Source: Calliopsis andreniformis (lineage: Eukaryota; Arthropoda; Insecta; Hymenoptera; Andrenidae). Taken from it: a stretch of 64,000 nt of DNA. Location of the stretch: assembly GCF_051401765.1 (NCBI RefSeq), contig NW_027480450.1, positions 4,092,001 to 4,156,000 of the forward strand, given 5' to 3'. The translations under genes and the position numbers were made by a program. Under the pieces are notes generated by a model that was not told the origin of the DNA, did no database searches, and was given only the letters and a program-made list of their open reading frames with translations. Positions 38,390 to 52,153 of this stretch are shown here, one piece after another. Position 1 is the stretch's first letter. Each line of letters starts with the position of its first letter.

Positions 38390-40488
38390 CCTCAATCCTC
38401 AATCCTCAATCCTCAATCTTCAATCCTCAATACTCAATTTCCAATCCTCAATCCTCTGTCCTCAATACTCAACCATCAATCCTCAACTCTCAATACTCAA
38501 CAGAATATCCTGAGTTCTCAGGATTCAATACTCACACCTTAATCCTCAACCCTCAGCCCTCATCCTCCATCCTCAATCCTCAATCCTCAATCCTCTACCT
38601 TCAATCCTCAATACTCAATCTTCAATCCTCAATCCTTAATCCTCAATACTCAATCCTCAATACTCAGTCATCAATAATCAATCTTCAATACTGAATCCTC
38701 AATCCTCATTCCTCAATCCTCAATCCTCAATCTTCAATCCTCAATGCTGAATCCTCAATCCTCAAGCCTCAGTCATGAATACTCAATCTTCAATACTCAA
38801 TCCTCAATCCTCTATCCTCAATCCTCAATCCTCAATCCTCAATCGTCAATCTTCAATCCCCAATCCTCAATCTTCAATCCGCAATCCTCAGTCCTCAATC
38901 CTCTATCCTCAACCTTCAATCCTCAATACTCATTCTTCACTCCTCAAATCCCAATCCTCAATCCTTTATCCCCAATACTCAATCCTCAATCTTCAATCCT
39001 CAATACTCAATCTTCAATCCTCAGTCCTCAATCCTCAATCCTCAATTCTCAATCCTCAATCCTCAATCCTCAGACCTCAAACATCAATACCCACCCCTCA
39101 GTCATCGTCCTCAATCCACAACCCTCAATCCTCAATCCTCAATCTTCAATCCTGAATACTAAATATTCAATCCTCAATCCTGAATCCTCAATCCTCAACC
39201 CTCATTCTTCAATCCTCAATACCCAATCCTCAATCCTCTACCTTCAATCCTCAATACTCAATCTTCAATCCTCAATCCTTAATCCTCAATCCTCAATTCT
39301 CAATACTCAATCCTCAGTCCTCAGTCCTCAATCCTCTATCCTCAACCCACAGCCCTCATCCTCAATCCTCAATTCTCAACCCTCAATCCTCAAACTTCAA
39401 TCCTCAATACTCAATTTCCAATCCTCAATCCTCAATCCTCAATACTCAACCATCAATCCTCAATTCTCAATACTCAATAGAATACCCTGAGTTCTCAGGA
39501 TTCAATACTCAAACCTTAATCCTCAACCCTCAGCCCTCATCCTCCATCCTAAATCCTCAATCCTCATTCCTCAAACCTCAGCCCTCAACCCTCAGTCCTC
39601 ATCCTCAATTCTCAATTCTCAATCCACAATCCTCAATACTCAATCTTCAATCCTCAATAATCAATCTCCAATCCTAGATCCTCAATCCCCAATCCTCAAT
39701 CCTTAATCCTCAATCTTCAATCCTCAATCCCCAGTCCTCAATCTTCAATCCTCAATGCTCAATCTTCAATCCTCAACTCTCAGTCCACAATCCTCAATCC
39801 TCAATCCTCAAACCTCAATCCTCAACCGTCAGTCCCGTCCTCAATCATCAACCCTCAATCCTCAATCCTCAATCCTCAATCATCAATCCTCAATACTCAA
39901 TCTTCAATCATCAATCCTCAATCCTCAATCCTCAATCCTCAAACCTAAATCATCAATCCTCAATCTTCAATACTCAATCTTCAACCCTCAATCCTCAATC
40001 CTCAATCCTCAGTCCTCAACCTCAGTCCTCATACTCAATTCTCAATTCTCAATCCACAATCCTCAATACTCAATCTTCAATCCTCAATAATCAATCTCCA
40101 ATCCTAGATCCTCAATCCCCTATCCTCAATCCTTAATCCTCAATCTTCAATCCTCAATCCCCAGTCCTCAACCTTCAATCCTCAATGCTCAAACTTCAAT
40201 CCTCAACTCTCAGTCCTCAATCCTCAATCCTCAATCCTCAAACCTCAATCATCAACCGTCAGTACTCGTCCTCAATCCTCAGCCCACAATACTCAACCCT
40301 CAATCCTCAATCATCAAGACTCAATACTCAATCTTCAATCATTAATCCTCAATCCTCAATCCTCAATCCTCAATCCTAAATCATCAATCCTCAATCTTCA
40401 ATACTCAATCCTCAATCTTCAATCCTCGATGCTCAATCCTCAATCCTCAAGCCTCAGTCATGAATTCTCAATCTTCAATACTCAATCC
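38390..40488 (+). repeat. 2.1 kb segment, copy 2 of the 3360-bp pair
   Basis: Follows 35030-37128 closely. Differences are single bases (for example ACTCACACC near 38531, CCCACCCCTC near 39092) and one deleted C near 39832. It separates from copy 1 after the TCAGTCATGAATTCTC element, where copy 1 continues CAGTCCTCAG and this copy continues CAATCCTCAA. Confidence 0.9.
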
Positions 40489-41029
40489 TCAATCCTCAAT
40501 CCTCAATAGTCAATCCTCAATCCCCAATCCTCAATCTTCGATCCTCAATCCTCAATCCTCAATCCTCAATACTCAATTCTCAATCCTCAATCCACAATCC
40601 TCAATCGCCAATCTTCAATCCTGAATACAAAATCCTCAATCTTCAATCCTCAATCCTCAATCCTCAACACTCATTCTTCAATCCTCAATACCCAATCTTC
40701 AATCTTCAATCCTCAATCCTCAATCCTCAATTCTCAATCCTCAATCCTCAGTCCTCAGTCCTCAATCCTCAATCCTCAACCCTCAGCCCTCATCCTCAGT
40801 CCTCAATCCTCAATCCTCAATCCTCAATCTTCAATCCTCAATACTCAATTTCCAATCCTCAATCCTCAGTCCTCAATACTAAACCATCAATCCTCAACTC
40901 TCAATACTCAACAGAATATCCTGAGTTCTCAGGATTCAATACTCAAACCTTAATCCTCAACCCTCAGCCCTCATCCTCCATCCTCAATCCTCAATCCTCA
41001 ATCCTCTACCTTCAATCCTCAATTCTCAA
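40489..41029 (+). repeat. Short mosaic bridge
   Basis: From about 40570 this stretch follows 18230-18670 and 34790-35250 (CAATCGCCAATC, a CAACAGAATA-type class A landmark near 40910). It then switches within heptamer runs to the segment shared with 30.6 kb. Confidence 0.7.
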
Positions 41030-43973
41030 TCCTCAATACTCAATCTTCAATCCTCAATTTTCAATCCTCAATCCTCAATCCTCAATCCTCAATCCTCAGT
41101 CCTCAAACCCAACCCTCAATCTTCAACCCACAATACTCAATCTTCAATCCTCAATCCTCAATCCTCAATCTTCAATCCTCAACTCTCAGACTTCAATCGT
41201 CAGTCCTCAATACTCAATCCTCAATCCTCAGTCATGAACACTCAATCTTCAATACTCAATCCTCAATCCTCTATCCTCAATCCTCAATCGTCAGTCCTAA
41301 ATCCTCAATACTCAATTTTCAATCCTCTATACTCAATCCTCAATCCTCAATCCTCAGTCATGAATACTCAATCTTCAATCCTCAATGCTCAATCCTCAAT
41401 CCTCAATCCTCAGTCCTAAATCATCAATCCAAAACCCTCAATCCTCAATCCTCAACCGCGAGTCCTCGTCCTCAGTCCTCAACACTCAATCCTCAATCAT
41501 CAATACTCAATCTTCAATCCTCAATCTTCAATCCTCAATACTCAATCTTCAATCCTCAATCCTCAATTCTTAATCCTTAATACTCAATCCTCAATCGTCA
41601 ATCCTCAATCTTCAATCCTAAATACTCAATCTTCAATACTCAATACTCAATCCTCAATCCTCAATATTCTATCCTCAATACTCAATCTGCAATCCTCAAT
41701 CCTCAATCCTCAATCCTCAGTCCTCATTCTTCAATCCTCAATACCCAATCCTCAATCTTCAATCCTCAATCCTGAATCCTCAATTCTCAATCCCCAATCG
41801 TCAATCCTCAGACCTCAAACATCAATACTCAACCCTCACTCCTCGTCCTCAATCCACAACCCTCAATCCGCAATCCTCAATCTTCAATCCTCAATGCTCA
41901 ATCCTCAATCCTCAAGCCTCAGTCATGAATACTCAATCTTCAATACTCAATCCTCAATCCTCTATCCTCAATCCTCAATCCTCAATCCTCAATCGTCAAT
42001 CCTCAATCCCCAAACCTTAATCCCCAACTCTCAATCCTCAATCTTCAGTCCTCAATGCTCAATCTTCAATCCTCAGTCCTCAATCCTCAATCCTCAATTC
42101 TCAATCCTCAATCCTCAATTCTCAATCCTCAATCCTCAATCCTCAGACCTCAAACATCAATACCCAACCCTCAGTCATCGACCTCAATCCACAACCCTCA
42201 ATCCTCAATCCACAATCTTCAATCCTGTGTACTAAGTCTTCAATCCTCAATACTCAATCCTCAATCCTCAACCCTCATTCTTCAATCCTCAATACCCAAT
42301 CCTCAATCTTCAATCCTCAATCCTCAATCCTAAATTCTCAATGCTCAATCCTCAGGCCTCAGTCCACAATCCTCAATCCTCAACCCACAGCCCTCATCCT
42401 CAATCCTCAATCCTCAACCCTCAATCCTCAAACTTCAATCCTCAATACTCAATTTCCAATCCACAATCCTCAGTCCTCAATACTCAACCATCAATCCTCA
42501 ATTCTCAATACTCAATAGAATACCCAGAGTTCTCAGGATTCAATACTCAAACCTTAATCCTCAACCCTCAGCCCTCATCCTCCATCCTCAATCCTCAATC
42601 CTTAATCCTCAATCCTCAATCCTCAATACTCAGTCATCAATACTCAATCTTCAATACTGAATCCTCAATCCTCAATCCTCAATCCTCAACCCTCGATCCT
42701 CATTCCTCAAACCTCAATCCTCAACCCTCAGTCCTCATCCTCAATCCTCAATCCTCAAACCTCAATCCTCAATATTCAACACACAACCCTCAACCATCAA
42801 TCCACAATACTCAACCATCAATCCTCAATTCTCAATACTCAATAGAATATCCTGAATTCTCATGGTTCAATACTCGATCCACAATATTCAATAATCAAAT
42901 CTCAATCCTCAAACATCAATTCTCAACACTCAATCCTCAACACTCAGGCCTCTCTCTTCGATCTTCCATTCTGAATCCTCAATCCTCAATCTTCAATCCT
43001 CAATCCTCAATCCTCAATCCTCAATCCTCAGTCCTCAATCGTCAATCTTCAATCCTCAATTCTCAATCCTCAATCCTCAATATTCAATCCCCAATCCTCA
43101 ATCTTCAATCCTCAATATTCAATCTTCAATCCTCAATCCTCAATCCTCAATCCTCAATCCTCAATCCTCAGTCATCAATCCTCAATCTTCAATACTCAAT
43201 CCTCAACCCTCAATTCTCAATCCTCAATCCTCAGTCCTCAGTCCCCATACCTCAATCCTCAACTCTGAGCCCTCATCCTCAATCCTCAATCCTCAATCTT
43301 CAATCCTCAATACTCAATCTTCAATCCGCAATCCCCAATCCTCAATCCTTAATCCCCAATCCTGAATCCTCTATCTTCAATCCTCAATACTCAATCTTCA
43401 ATCCTCAATCCTCAACCCTCAATCCTCAATTCTCAATCCTCAATCCTCAATCCTCAGTCCACAGTCCTCAATCCTCAATCCTCAACCCTCAGACCTCACC
43501 CTCAATCCTCAATCCTCAATCCTCAATCCTCCATCATCAATCCTCAATACTCAATCTTCAATCCTCGATCCTCAGTCCTCATACCATAATACTGAATCCT
43601 CAATCCTGAATGCGCAAACTCCAGCCCTCAGTCCTCAACAATCAGTTGTCAATCCTCAATCCTCAATAGAATATCCTCAATTCACAGTTTTCAATACGCA
43701 ATAGTCCACCTGCAATCTTCAAATCTCTACCCACAAACATCAATTCTCATCACTCAACCCTCAACACACAGTCCTCAATGTCCAATCCTCAATCCTCAAT
43801 TCTCAATCTTCAATCCTCAAGACTGAATCTTCAATCCTCAGTCCTCAATCCTCAATCCTCAATCCTCAACCCTCAATCTTCAATACTCAATCCTCAATCC
43901 TCAATTCTCAATCCTCAATACTCAATCTTCAATCCTCAATTTTCAATCCTCAATCCTCAATCCTCAATCCTCA
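41030..43973 (+). repeat. ~3 kb segment, copy 2 (partner at 30600-33575)
   Basis: Same order as the partner, but with only one copy of the 42-bp unit (41354-41395) and a 48-bp gain near 42725. The class A landmark near 42514 is altered to CCAGAGTTCTCAGG, which breaks one base pair of its inverted repeat. Class B 42840 and class C 43665 follow. Confidence 0.87.
42341..43609 (+). other. Second-longest open frame (422 codons) in the repeat; not called as a gene
   Basis: This is another uninterrupted run of SSILNPQ-like heptapeptides. The corresponding stretch near 31991 lies in a near-identical copy about 10.35 kb upstream but is not open over the same length. A 48-bp length difference near 42725 and point changes alter where stops fall. 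A real coding sequence would be expected to keep its frame between such recent copies. That makes coding unlikely, though expression cannot be excluded from sequence alone. Confidence 0.75.
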
Positions 43974-43981
43974 ATCTTCAA

Positions 43982-44637
43982 TCTTCAATCCTCAATGCTC
44001 AATCCTCAATCCTCAAGCCTCAGTCATGAATACTCAACCTTCAATACTCAATCCTCAATCTTCTATCCTCAATCCTCAATCCTCAATCCTCAATCGTCAA
44101 TCTTCAATCCCCAATCCTCAATCTTTAATCCTCAATCCTCAACCCTCAATCCTCTATCCTCAACCTTCAATCCTCAATACTCATTCTTCACTCCTCAATT
44201 CCCAATCCTCAATCCTTAATCCCCAATCCTCAATCCTCAATCTTCAATCCTCAATACTCAATCCTCAATCCTCAGTCCTCAATCCTCAATCCTCAATTCT
44301 CAATCCTCAATCCTCAATCCTCAGACCTCAAACATCAATACCCAACCCTCAGTCATCGTCCTCAATCCACAACCCTCAATCCTCAATCCTCAATCTTCAA
44401 TCCTGAATACTAAATATTAAATCCTCAATCCTGAATCCTCAATCCTCAACCCTCATTCTTCAATCCTCAATACCCAATTATCAATCTTCAATCCGCAATC
44501 CTCAATCCTCAATTCTCAATCCTCAATCCTCAATCCTCAACCCTCAGCCCTCATCCTCAATCCTCAATCCTCAATCCTCAATCCTCAAACTTCAATCCTC
44601 AATACTCAATTTCCAATCCTCAATCCTCAGTCCTCAT
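43982..44637 (+). repeat. 0.65 kb module, copy 1 of the 3948-bp pair
   Basis: Repeats at 47930-48585. It is a variant of the module with TCAGTCATGAATACTC and ACTCATTCTTCACTCC, marked by ACTCAACCTTC and by ACTAAATATTAAATCC in place of ACTAAATATTC. It separates from its partner at 44638. Confidence 0.82.
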
Positions 44638-44844
44638 TCCTCAAACCTCAGTCCTCAACCCTCAGTCCTCATCCTCAATTCTCAATTCTCAATCCCCAAT
44701 ACTCAATCCTCAATCTTCAATCCTCAATACTCAATCTTGAATCCTCAGCCCTCAATACTCAATCCTCAGACCTCAAACATCAATCCTCAGTCCTCATTCC
44801 TCAAACCTCAGTCCTCAACCCTCAGTCCTCAATCCTCAATCCTC

Positions 44845-46308
44845 AATTCTCAATCCTCATTCCTCAAACCTCAGTCCTCAACCCTCAGTAATCATCCTCA
44901 ATTCTCAATTCTCAATCCACAATCCTCAATACTCAATCTTCAATCCTCAATAATCAATCTCCAATCCTAGATCCTCAATCCCCAATCCTCAATCCTTAAT
45001 CCTCAATCTTCAATCCTCAATCCCCAGTCCTCAATCTTCAATCCTCAATGCTCAATCTTCAATCCTCAACTCTCAGTCCTCAATCCTCAATCCTCAATCC
45101 TCAAACCTCAATCCTCAACCGTCAGTCCTCGTCCTCAATCATCAACCCTCAATCCTCAATCCTCAATCCTCAATCATCAATCCTCAATACTCAATCTTCA
45201 ATCATCAATCCTCAATCCTCAATCCTCAATCCTCAACCATCAATCCTCAACTCTCAATACTCAACAGAATATCCTGAGTTCTCAGGATTCAATACTGAAA
45301 CCTTAATCCTCAACCCTCAGCCCTCATCCTCCATCGTCAATCCTCAATCCTCAATCCTCTACCTTCAATCCTCAATACTCAATCTTCAATCATCAATCCT
45401 TAATCCTCAATACTCAATCCTCAATACTCAGTCATCAATAATCAATCTTCAATACTGAATCCTCAATCCTCATTCCTCAATCCTCAATCCTCAATCTTCA
45501 ATCCTCAATGCTGAATCCTCAATCCTCAAGCCTCAGTCATGAATACTCAATCTTCAATACTCAATCCTCAATCCTCTATCCTCAATCCTCAATCCTCAAT
45601 ACTCAATCGTCAATCTTCAATCCCCAATCCTCAATCTTCAATCCTCAATCCTCAATCCTCAATCCTCTATCCTCAACCTTCAATCCTCAATACTCATTCT
45701 TCACTCCTCAATTCCCAATCCTCATTCCTTAATTCCCAATACTCAATCCTCAATCTTCAATCCTCAATACTCAATCTTCAATCCTCAGTCCTCAATCCTC
45801 AATCCTCAATTCTCAATCCTCAATCCTCAATCCTCAGACCTCAAACATCAATACCCAACCCTCAGTCATCGTCCTCAATCCACAACCCTCAATCCTCAAT
45901 CCTCAATCTTCAATCCTGAATACTAAATATTCAATCCTCAATCCTGAATCCTCAATCCTCAACCCTCATTCTTCAATCCTCAATACCCAATCCTCAATCC
46001 TCTACCATCAATCCTCAATACTCAATCTTCAATCCTCAATCCTTAATCCTCAATCCTCAATTCTCAATACTCAATCCTCAGTCCTCAGTCCTCAATCCTC
46101 TATCCTCAACCCACAGCCCTCATCCTCAATCCTCAATTCTCAACCCTCAATCCTCAAACTTCAATCTTCAATACTCAATTTCCAATCCTCAATCCTCAAT
46201 CCTCAATACTCAACCATCAATCCTCAATTCTCAATACTCAATAGAATACCCTGAGTTCTCAGGGTTCAATACTCAAACCTTAATCCTCAACCCTCAGCCC
46301 TCATCCTC
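44845..46308 (+). repeat. ~1.46 kb segment (partner at 59867-61316)
   Basis: Matches 59867-61316 at an offset of 15,022 bp, then 15,008 bp after a 14-bp (two-heptamer) loss in the partner near 60025. It includes a CAACAGAATA class A landmark near 45263 and another class A near 46229. The 136-codon open frame in both copies differs at only two residues. Confidence 0.88.
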
Positions 46309-47805
46309 CATCCTAAATCCTCAATCCTCAATCCTCTACCTTCAATCCTCAATACTGAATCTTCAATCCTCAATCCTCAATCCTCAACCCTCAATCCTCC
46401 ATCCTCAATCTTCAATCCTCAGTCCCGAATCCTTAATTTTCAATCCTCAATCAACAATCCTCAATCCTCAATCCTCAATCCTCAGACCACAGTCCTCAAA
46501 CCTCAATCCTCAAACCTCAGACCTCATTCTCAATCCTCAATCCTCAGTCCTCAATCCTCAATCTTCAATCCTCAATACTCAAACTTCAATCCTCAATCCA
46601 CGGTCCTCAAACCTCGATTCTGAATCCACAATACACAATCTTCATCCCTCAATCCTCAGTCCTCAATACTCAATTATCAATCATCAACTCTCAATACTCA
46701 ATAGAATATCCTGAATTCTCAGGATTCAATCCTCAAACCTCAATCCTCGACACTCAGTCCTCATCCTCCATCCTTAACCCTCAATCACCAATCCTCAATC
46801 TTCAATCCTCAATACTCAATCTTCAATCCTCGATCCTCAATCCTCAATCCTCGATCCTCAATCCTCAGTCGTCAATACTCAACTTTCAATACTGAATCCT
46901 CAATCCACAATCCTCAATCCTCAATCCTCAATCCTCAATCCTCATTCCTCAAACCTCAATCCTCAACCCTCAGTCCTCATCCTCAATTCTCAACCCTCAA
47001 TACTCAATCCTCAATCCTCAATATTCAATCCTCAATAATCAATCTCCAATCCTAGATCCTCAATGCCCAATCCACATTCCTTAATCCTCAATCTTCAATC
47101 CTCAATCCCCAGTCCCCAATCTTCAATCCTCAATGCTCAATCCTCAATCCTCAATCCTCAGTCCTCAATCCTCAATCCTCAATCCTCAAACTTCAATCCT
47201 CAACCGTCAGTCCCCGTCCTCAATCCTCAACCCGCAGTCCTCAATCCTCAATCTTCAATCATCAATACTCAATCCTCAATACTCGATCCTCAATCCTCAA
47301 TCCTCAATCCTCAATCTTCTATCCTCAATACTAAATCTGCAATCCTCAATCCTCAAACCTCAATCCCCAACCGTCAGTCCTCGTCCTCAGTCCTCAACCC
47401 TCAATCCTCAACCCTCAATCTTCGATCATCAATACTAAATCCTCAATCCTCAGTCCTCAATATTCAACACACAACCCTCAATCATCAATCCTCAATACTC
47501 AACCATCAATCCTCAATTCTCAATACTCAATAGAATATCCTGAATTCTCATGGTTCAATACTCAATCCACAATATTCAATAATCAAACCTCAATCCTCAA
47601 ACATCAATCCTCAACACTCAATCCACAACACTCAGTCCTCTCTCCTCAATCCTCCATCCTCAATCCTCAATCCTCAAACCTCAACCCTCAATCCTCAGTC
47701 CTCAGACCTCAATCCCCAAATCCTCAATCCTCAATACACAATCTGCAATCCTTAATCCTCAATCCTCAATCCTGAACCCTCATTCTTCAATCCTCAATAC
47801 CCAAT
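46309..47805 (+). repeat. Distant copy of the start of the large HOR unit
   Basis: Bases 46740-47805 follow 19820-20880 (offset 26,918) through the CTAGATCC element, CAACCGTCAGTCCCCG and the class B landmark near 47527. Before that, 46333-46490 follows 19649-19800 at offset 26,688. About 230 extra bases near 46495-46740 therefore lie here or are missing there. They include a hybrid landmark at 46710-46723. Confidence 0.8.
46699..46730 (+). repeat. Hybrid class B/A landmark
   Basis: Here CAATAGAATATCCTGAATTC (class B left half) is joined to CTCAGGATTCAAT (class A right half), giving CCTGAATTCTCAGG at 46710-46723. It lies in the ~230-bp stretch absent from the otherwise matching copy at 19.8 kb. 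The simplest reading is exchange between an A and a B landmark; a point-mutation route is also possible. Confidence 0.75.
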
Positions 47806-47929
47806 CTTCAATCTTCAATCCTCAATCCTCAATCCTCAATTCTCAATCCTCAATCCTCAGTCCTCAGTCCTCAATCCTCAATCCTCAACCCTCAGCCCTC
47901 ATCCTCAGTCCTCAATCCTCAATCGTTAA

Positions 47930-48585
47930 TCTTCAATCCTCAATGCCCAATCCTCAATCCTCAAGCCTCAGTCATGAATACTCAACCTTCAATACTCAAT
48001 CCTCAATCTTCTATCCTCAATCCTCAATCCTCAATCCTCAATCGTCAATCTTCAATCCCCAATCCTCAATCTTCAATCCTCAATCCTCAACCCTCAATCC
48101 TCTATCCTCAACCTTCAATCCTCAATACTCATTCTTCACTCCTCAATTCCCAATCCTCAATCCTTAATCCCCAATCCTCAATCCTCAATCTTCAATCCTC
48201 AATACTCAATCCTCAATCCTCAGTCCTCAATCCTCAATCCTCAATTCTCAATCCTCAATCCTCAATCCTCAGACCTCAAACATCAATACCCAACCCTCAG
48301 TCATCGTCCTCAATCCACAACCCTCAATCCTCAATCCTCAATCTTCAATCCTGAATACTAAATATTAAATCCTCAATCCTGAATCCTCAATCCTCAACCC
48401 TCATTCTTCAATCCTCAATACCCAATTATCAATCTTCAATCCGCAATCCTCAATCCTCAATTCTCAATCCTCAATCCTCAATCCTCAACCCTCAGCCCTC
48501 ATCCTCAATCCTCAATCCTCAATCCTCAATCCTCAAACGTCAATCCTCAATACTCAATTTCCAATCCTCAATCCTCAGTCCTCAA
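47930..48585 (+). repeat. 0.65 kb module, copy 2 of the 3948-bp pair
   Basis: Same variant order as 43982-44637, including ACTAAATATTAAATCC. Its start codon-like ATG is followed by CCCAATCC where the partner has CTCAATCC. Confidence 0.82.
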
Positions 48586-49994
48586 TACTCAATCATCAAT
48601 ACTCAATTCTCAATACTCAATAGAATATCCTGAGTTCTCAGGATTCAATACTCAAACCATAATCCTCAACCCTCAGCCCTCATCCTCCATCCTCAACACT
48701 CAATCTTCAATCCTCTACCTTCAATCCTCAATACTCAATCTTCAATCCTCAATCCTTAATCCTCAATCCTCAATCCTCAATACTCAGTCATCAATACTCA
48801 ATCTTCAATACTGAATCCTCAATCCTCAATCCTCAACCCTCAATCCTCAATCCTCGTCCCTCAAACCTTAATTCTCAACCCTCAGTACTCATCCCCAATT
48901 CTCAATACTCAATCCTCAATCCTCAATCCTCAATCTTGAATCCTCAATAATCAATCTCCAATCCTAGATCCTCAATCCCCAATCCTCAATCCTTAATCCT
49001 CAATCTTCAATTATCAATCCCCAGTCTTCAATCTTCAATCCTCGATGCTCAATCCTCAATCCTCAAGCCTCAGTCATGAATTCTCAATCTTCAATACTCA
49101 ATCCTCAATCCTCTATCCTCAATCCTCAATCCTCAATCCTCAATCGTCAATCCTCAATCACCAATCCTCAATCTTCGATCCTCAATCCTCAATCCTCAAT
49201 CCTCAATCCTCAACCTTCAATCCTCAATACTCAATCTTCACCCCTCAATTCCCAATCCTCAATCCTTAATCCCCAATCCTCAATCCTCAATCTTCAATCC
49301 TCGATACTCAATCTTCAATCCTCAGTCCTCAATCCTCAATCCCCAATTCTCAATCCTCAATCCTCAATCCTCAGAACTCAAACATCAATGCCCAACCCTC
49401 AGTCCTCGTCCTCAATCCACAACCCTCAATCCTCAATCCTCAATCTTCAATCATCAATATTCAATCTTCAATCCTCAATCCTCAATCCTCAGTCCTCAGT
49501 CCTCAGTCCTCAAACCTCAATCCTGAATCCTCAATCCTGAATCCAAAATCTTCAGCCACCAGTCCTCAACAATCAGTTGTCAATGCTCAATCCTCAATAG
49601 AATATCCTCAATTCACAGTTTTCAATACTCAATACTCAATCTGCAAACTTCCAATCTCTATCCACAAACATCAATCCTCATCACTCAACCCTCAGCACTC
49701 AGTCCCCAACCCACAATCTTCAATCCTCAATCCTCAATCCTCAATCCTCAATCCTCAATCCTCAATCCTCAATCCTCAAACCTCAATCCTCAATCCTCAA
49801 TCCTCAGACCACAGTCCTCAAACCTCAATCCTCAAACCTCAGACCTCGTCCTCAATCCTCAATACTCAGTCCTCAATCCTCAATCTTCAATCCTCAATAC
49901 TCAAACTTCAATCCTCAATCCTCGGTCCTCAGTCATCAATACTCAACCTTCAATACTGAATCCTCAATCCACAATCCTCAATCATCAATCCTCA
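48485..49994 (+). repeat. ~1.5 kb segment (partner at 61295-62804)
   Basis: Matches 61295-62804 at a constant offset of 12,810 bp with a few substitutions. Markers are a class A landmark followed by CTCAAACCATAATCC (CATAA in place of the usual CTTAA), CCTCGTCCCTC, TCAGTCATGAATTCTC, and a class C landmark near 49594 with CAGCCACCAGTCC. Related pieces lie near 53060 and 55427. Confidence 0.88.
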
Positions 49995-50126
49995 ATACTC
50001 AATCCTCATTCCTCAAACCTCAGTCCTCATCCCTCAGTCCTCATCCTCAATTCTCAATTCTCAATACTCAATCCTCAATCCTCAATCTTCAATTCTCAAT
50101 AATCAATCTCCAATCCTAGATCCTCA

Positions 50127-52153
50127 ATGCCCAATCCACAATCCTTAATCCTCAATCTTCAATCCTCAATCCCCAGTCCTCAATCCTCAATCTTCAATGC
50201 TCAATCCTCAATCCTCAATCCTCAGTCCTCAATCCTCAATCCTCAATCCTCAAACTTCAATCCTCAACCGTCAGTCCCCGTCCTCAATCCTCAACCCACA
50301 ATCCTCAATTCTCAATCTTCAGTCATCAATACTCAATCCTCAACACTCAATCCTCAATCCTCAATCGTCAATCCTCAATCCCCAATCCTCAATCTTCAAT
50401 CCTCAATCCTCAATCCTCAATCTTCAATCCTCAATACTCAATCTTCAATCCTCAGTCCTCAATCCTCGATCCTCAATCCTCAATCCTCAATCCTCAATCT
50501 TCTATCCTCAATACTCAATCTGCAATCCTCAATCCTCAATCCTCAATCCTCAGTCCTCATTCTTCAATCCTCAATACCCAATCCTCAATCTTCAATCCTC
50601 AATCCTCAATCCTCAATTCTCAATCCCCAGTCCTCAATCCTCAGACCTCAAACATCAATACTCAACCCTCAGTCCTCGTCCTCAATCCACAACCCTCAAT
50701 CCTCAATCCTCAATCTTCAATCCTCAATGCTCAATCCTCAATCCTCAAGCCTCAGTCATGAATACTCAATCTTCAATACCCAATCCTCAATCCTCTATCC
50801 TCAATCCTCAATCCTCAATCCTCAATCGTCAATCCTCAATCCCCAAACCTTAATCCCCAACTCTCAATCCTCAATCTTCAGTGCTCAATACTCAATCTTC
50901 AATCCTCAGTCCTCAATCCTCAATCCTCAACCCTCAATCCTCAAACTTCAATCCTCAATACTCAATTTCCAATCCTCAATCCTCAGTCCTCAATACTCAA
51001 CCTTCAATCCTCAATTCTCAATACTCAATAGAATACCCTGAGTTCTCAGGATTCAATACTCAAACCTTAATCCTCAACCCTCAGCCCTCATCCTCCATCC
51101 TCAATCCTCAATCCTTAATCCTCAATCCTCAATCCTCAATACTCAGTCATCAATACTCAATCTTCAATACTGAATCCTCAATCCTCAATCCTCAATCCTC
51201 AACCCTCGATCCTCATTCCTCAAACCTCAATCCTCAACCCTCAGTCCACATCCTCAAATCTCAATTCTCAATCCACAATCCTCAGTCCTCAATATTCAAC
51301 ACACAACCCTCAATCATCAATCCTCAATACTCAACCATCAATCCTCAATTCTCAATACTCAAACCTCAATCCCCAACCGTCAGTCCTCGTCCTCAATCCT
51401 CAACCCTCAATCCTCAACCCTCAATCTTCAATCATCAATACTCAATCCTCAATCCTCAGTCCTCAATATTCAACACACAACCCTCAATCATCAATCTTCA
51501 ATACTCAACCATCAATCCTCAATTCTCAATACTCAATAGAATATCCTGAATTCTCATGGTTCAATACTCAATCCACAATATTCAATAATCAAATCTCAAT
51601 CCTCAAACATCAATTCTCAACACTCAATCCACAACACTCAGTCCTCTCTCCCCAATTCTCCATCCTCAACCCTCAATCCTCAAACCTCAACCCTCAATCC
51701 TCAGTCCTCAAACCTCAATCCCGAATCCTCAATCCTCAATACTCAATCTGCAATCCTCAATCCTCAATCCTCAATCCTGAACCCTCATTCTTCAATCCTC
51801 AATACACAATCCTCAATCTCCAATCCTCAATACCCAATCCTCAATTCTCTATCCCCAATCCTCAATCCTCAGACCTCAAACATCAATACTCAACCCTCAG
51901 TCCTCGTCCTCAATCCACAACCCTCAATCCTGAATCTTCAATCATCAATATTCAATCTTCAATCCTCAATCCTCAATCCTCAATCCTCAATCCTCATTCG
52001 TCAGTCCTCATTCCTCAAACCTCAGTCCTCAACCCTCAGTCCTCATCCTCAATTCTCAATTCTCAATCCACAATCCTCAATACTCAATCATCAACCCTCA
52101 ATCCTCAATCCTCAATCCTCAATCATCAATCCTCAATACTCAATCTTCAATCA
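50127..52153 (+). repeat. ~2 kb segment (partner at 56344-58473)
   Basis: Matches 56344-58473 at offsets of 6217, 6224 and finally 6321 bp; the last step is a gain of about 97 bp in the partner near 57150-57246. It includes class A (51025) and class B (51535). A short block with AATATTCAACACACAAC occurs twice, 174 bp apart (51294 and 51468). Its part 50675-51290 is also copied at 62885-63500. Confidence 0.85.
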
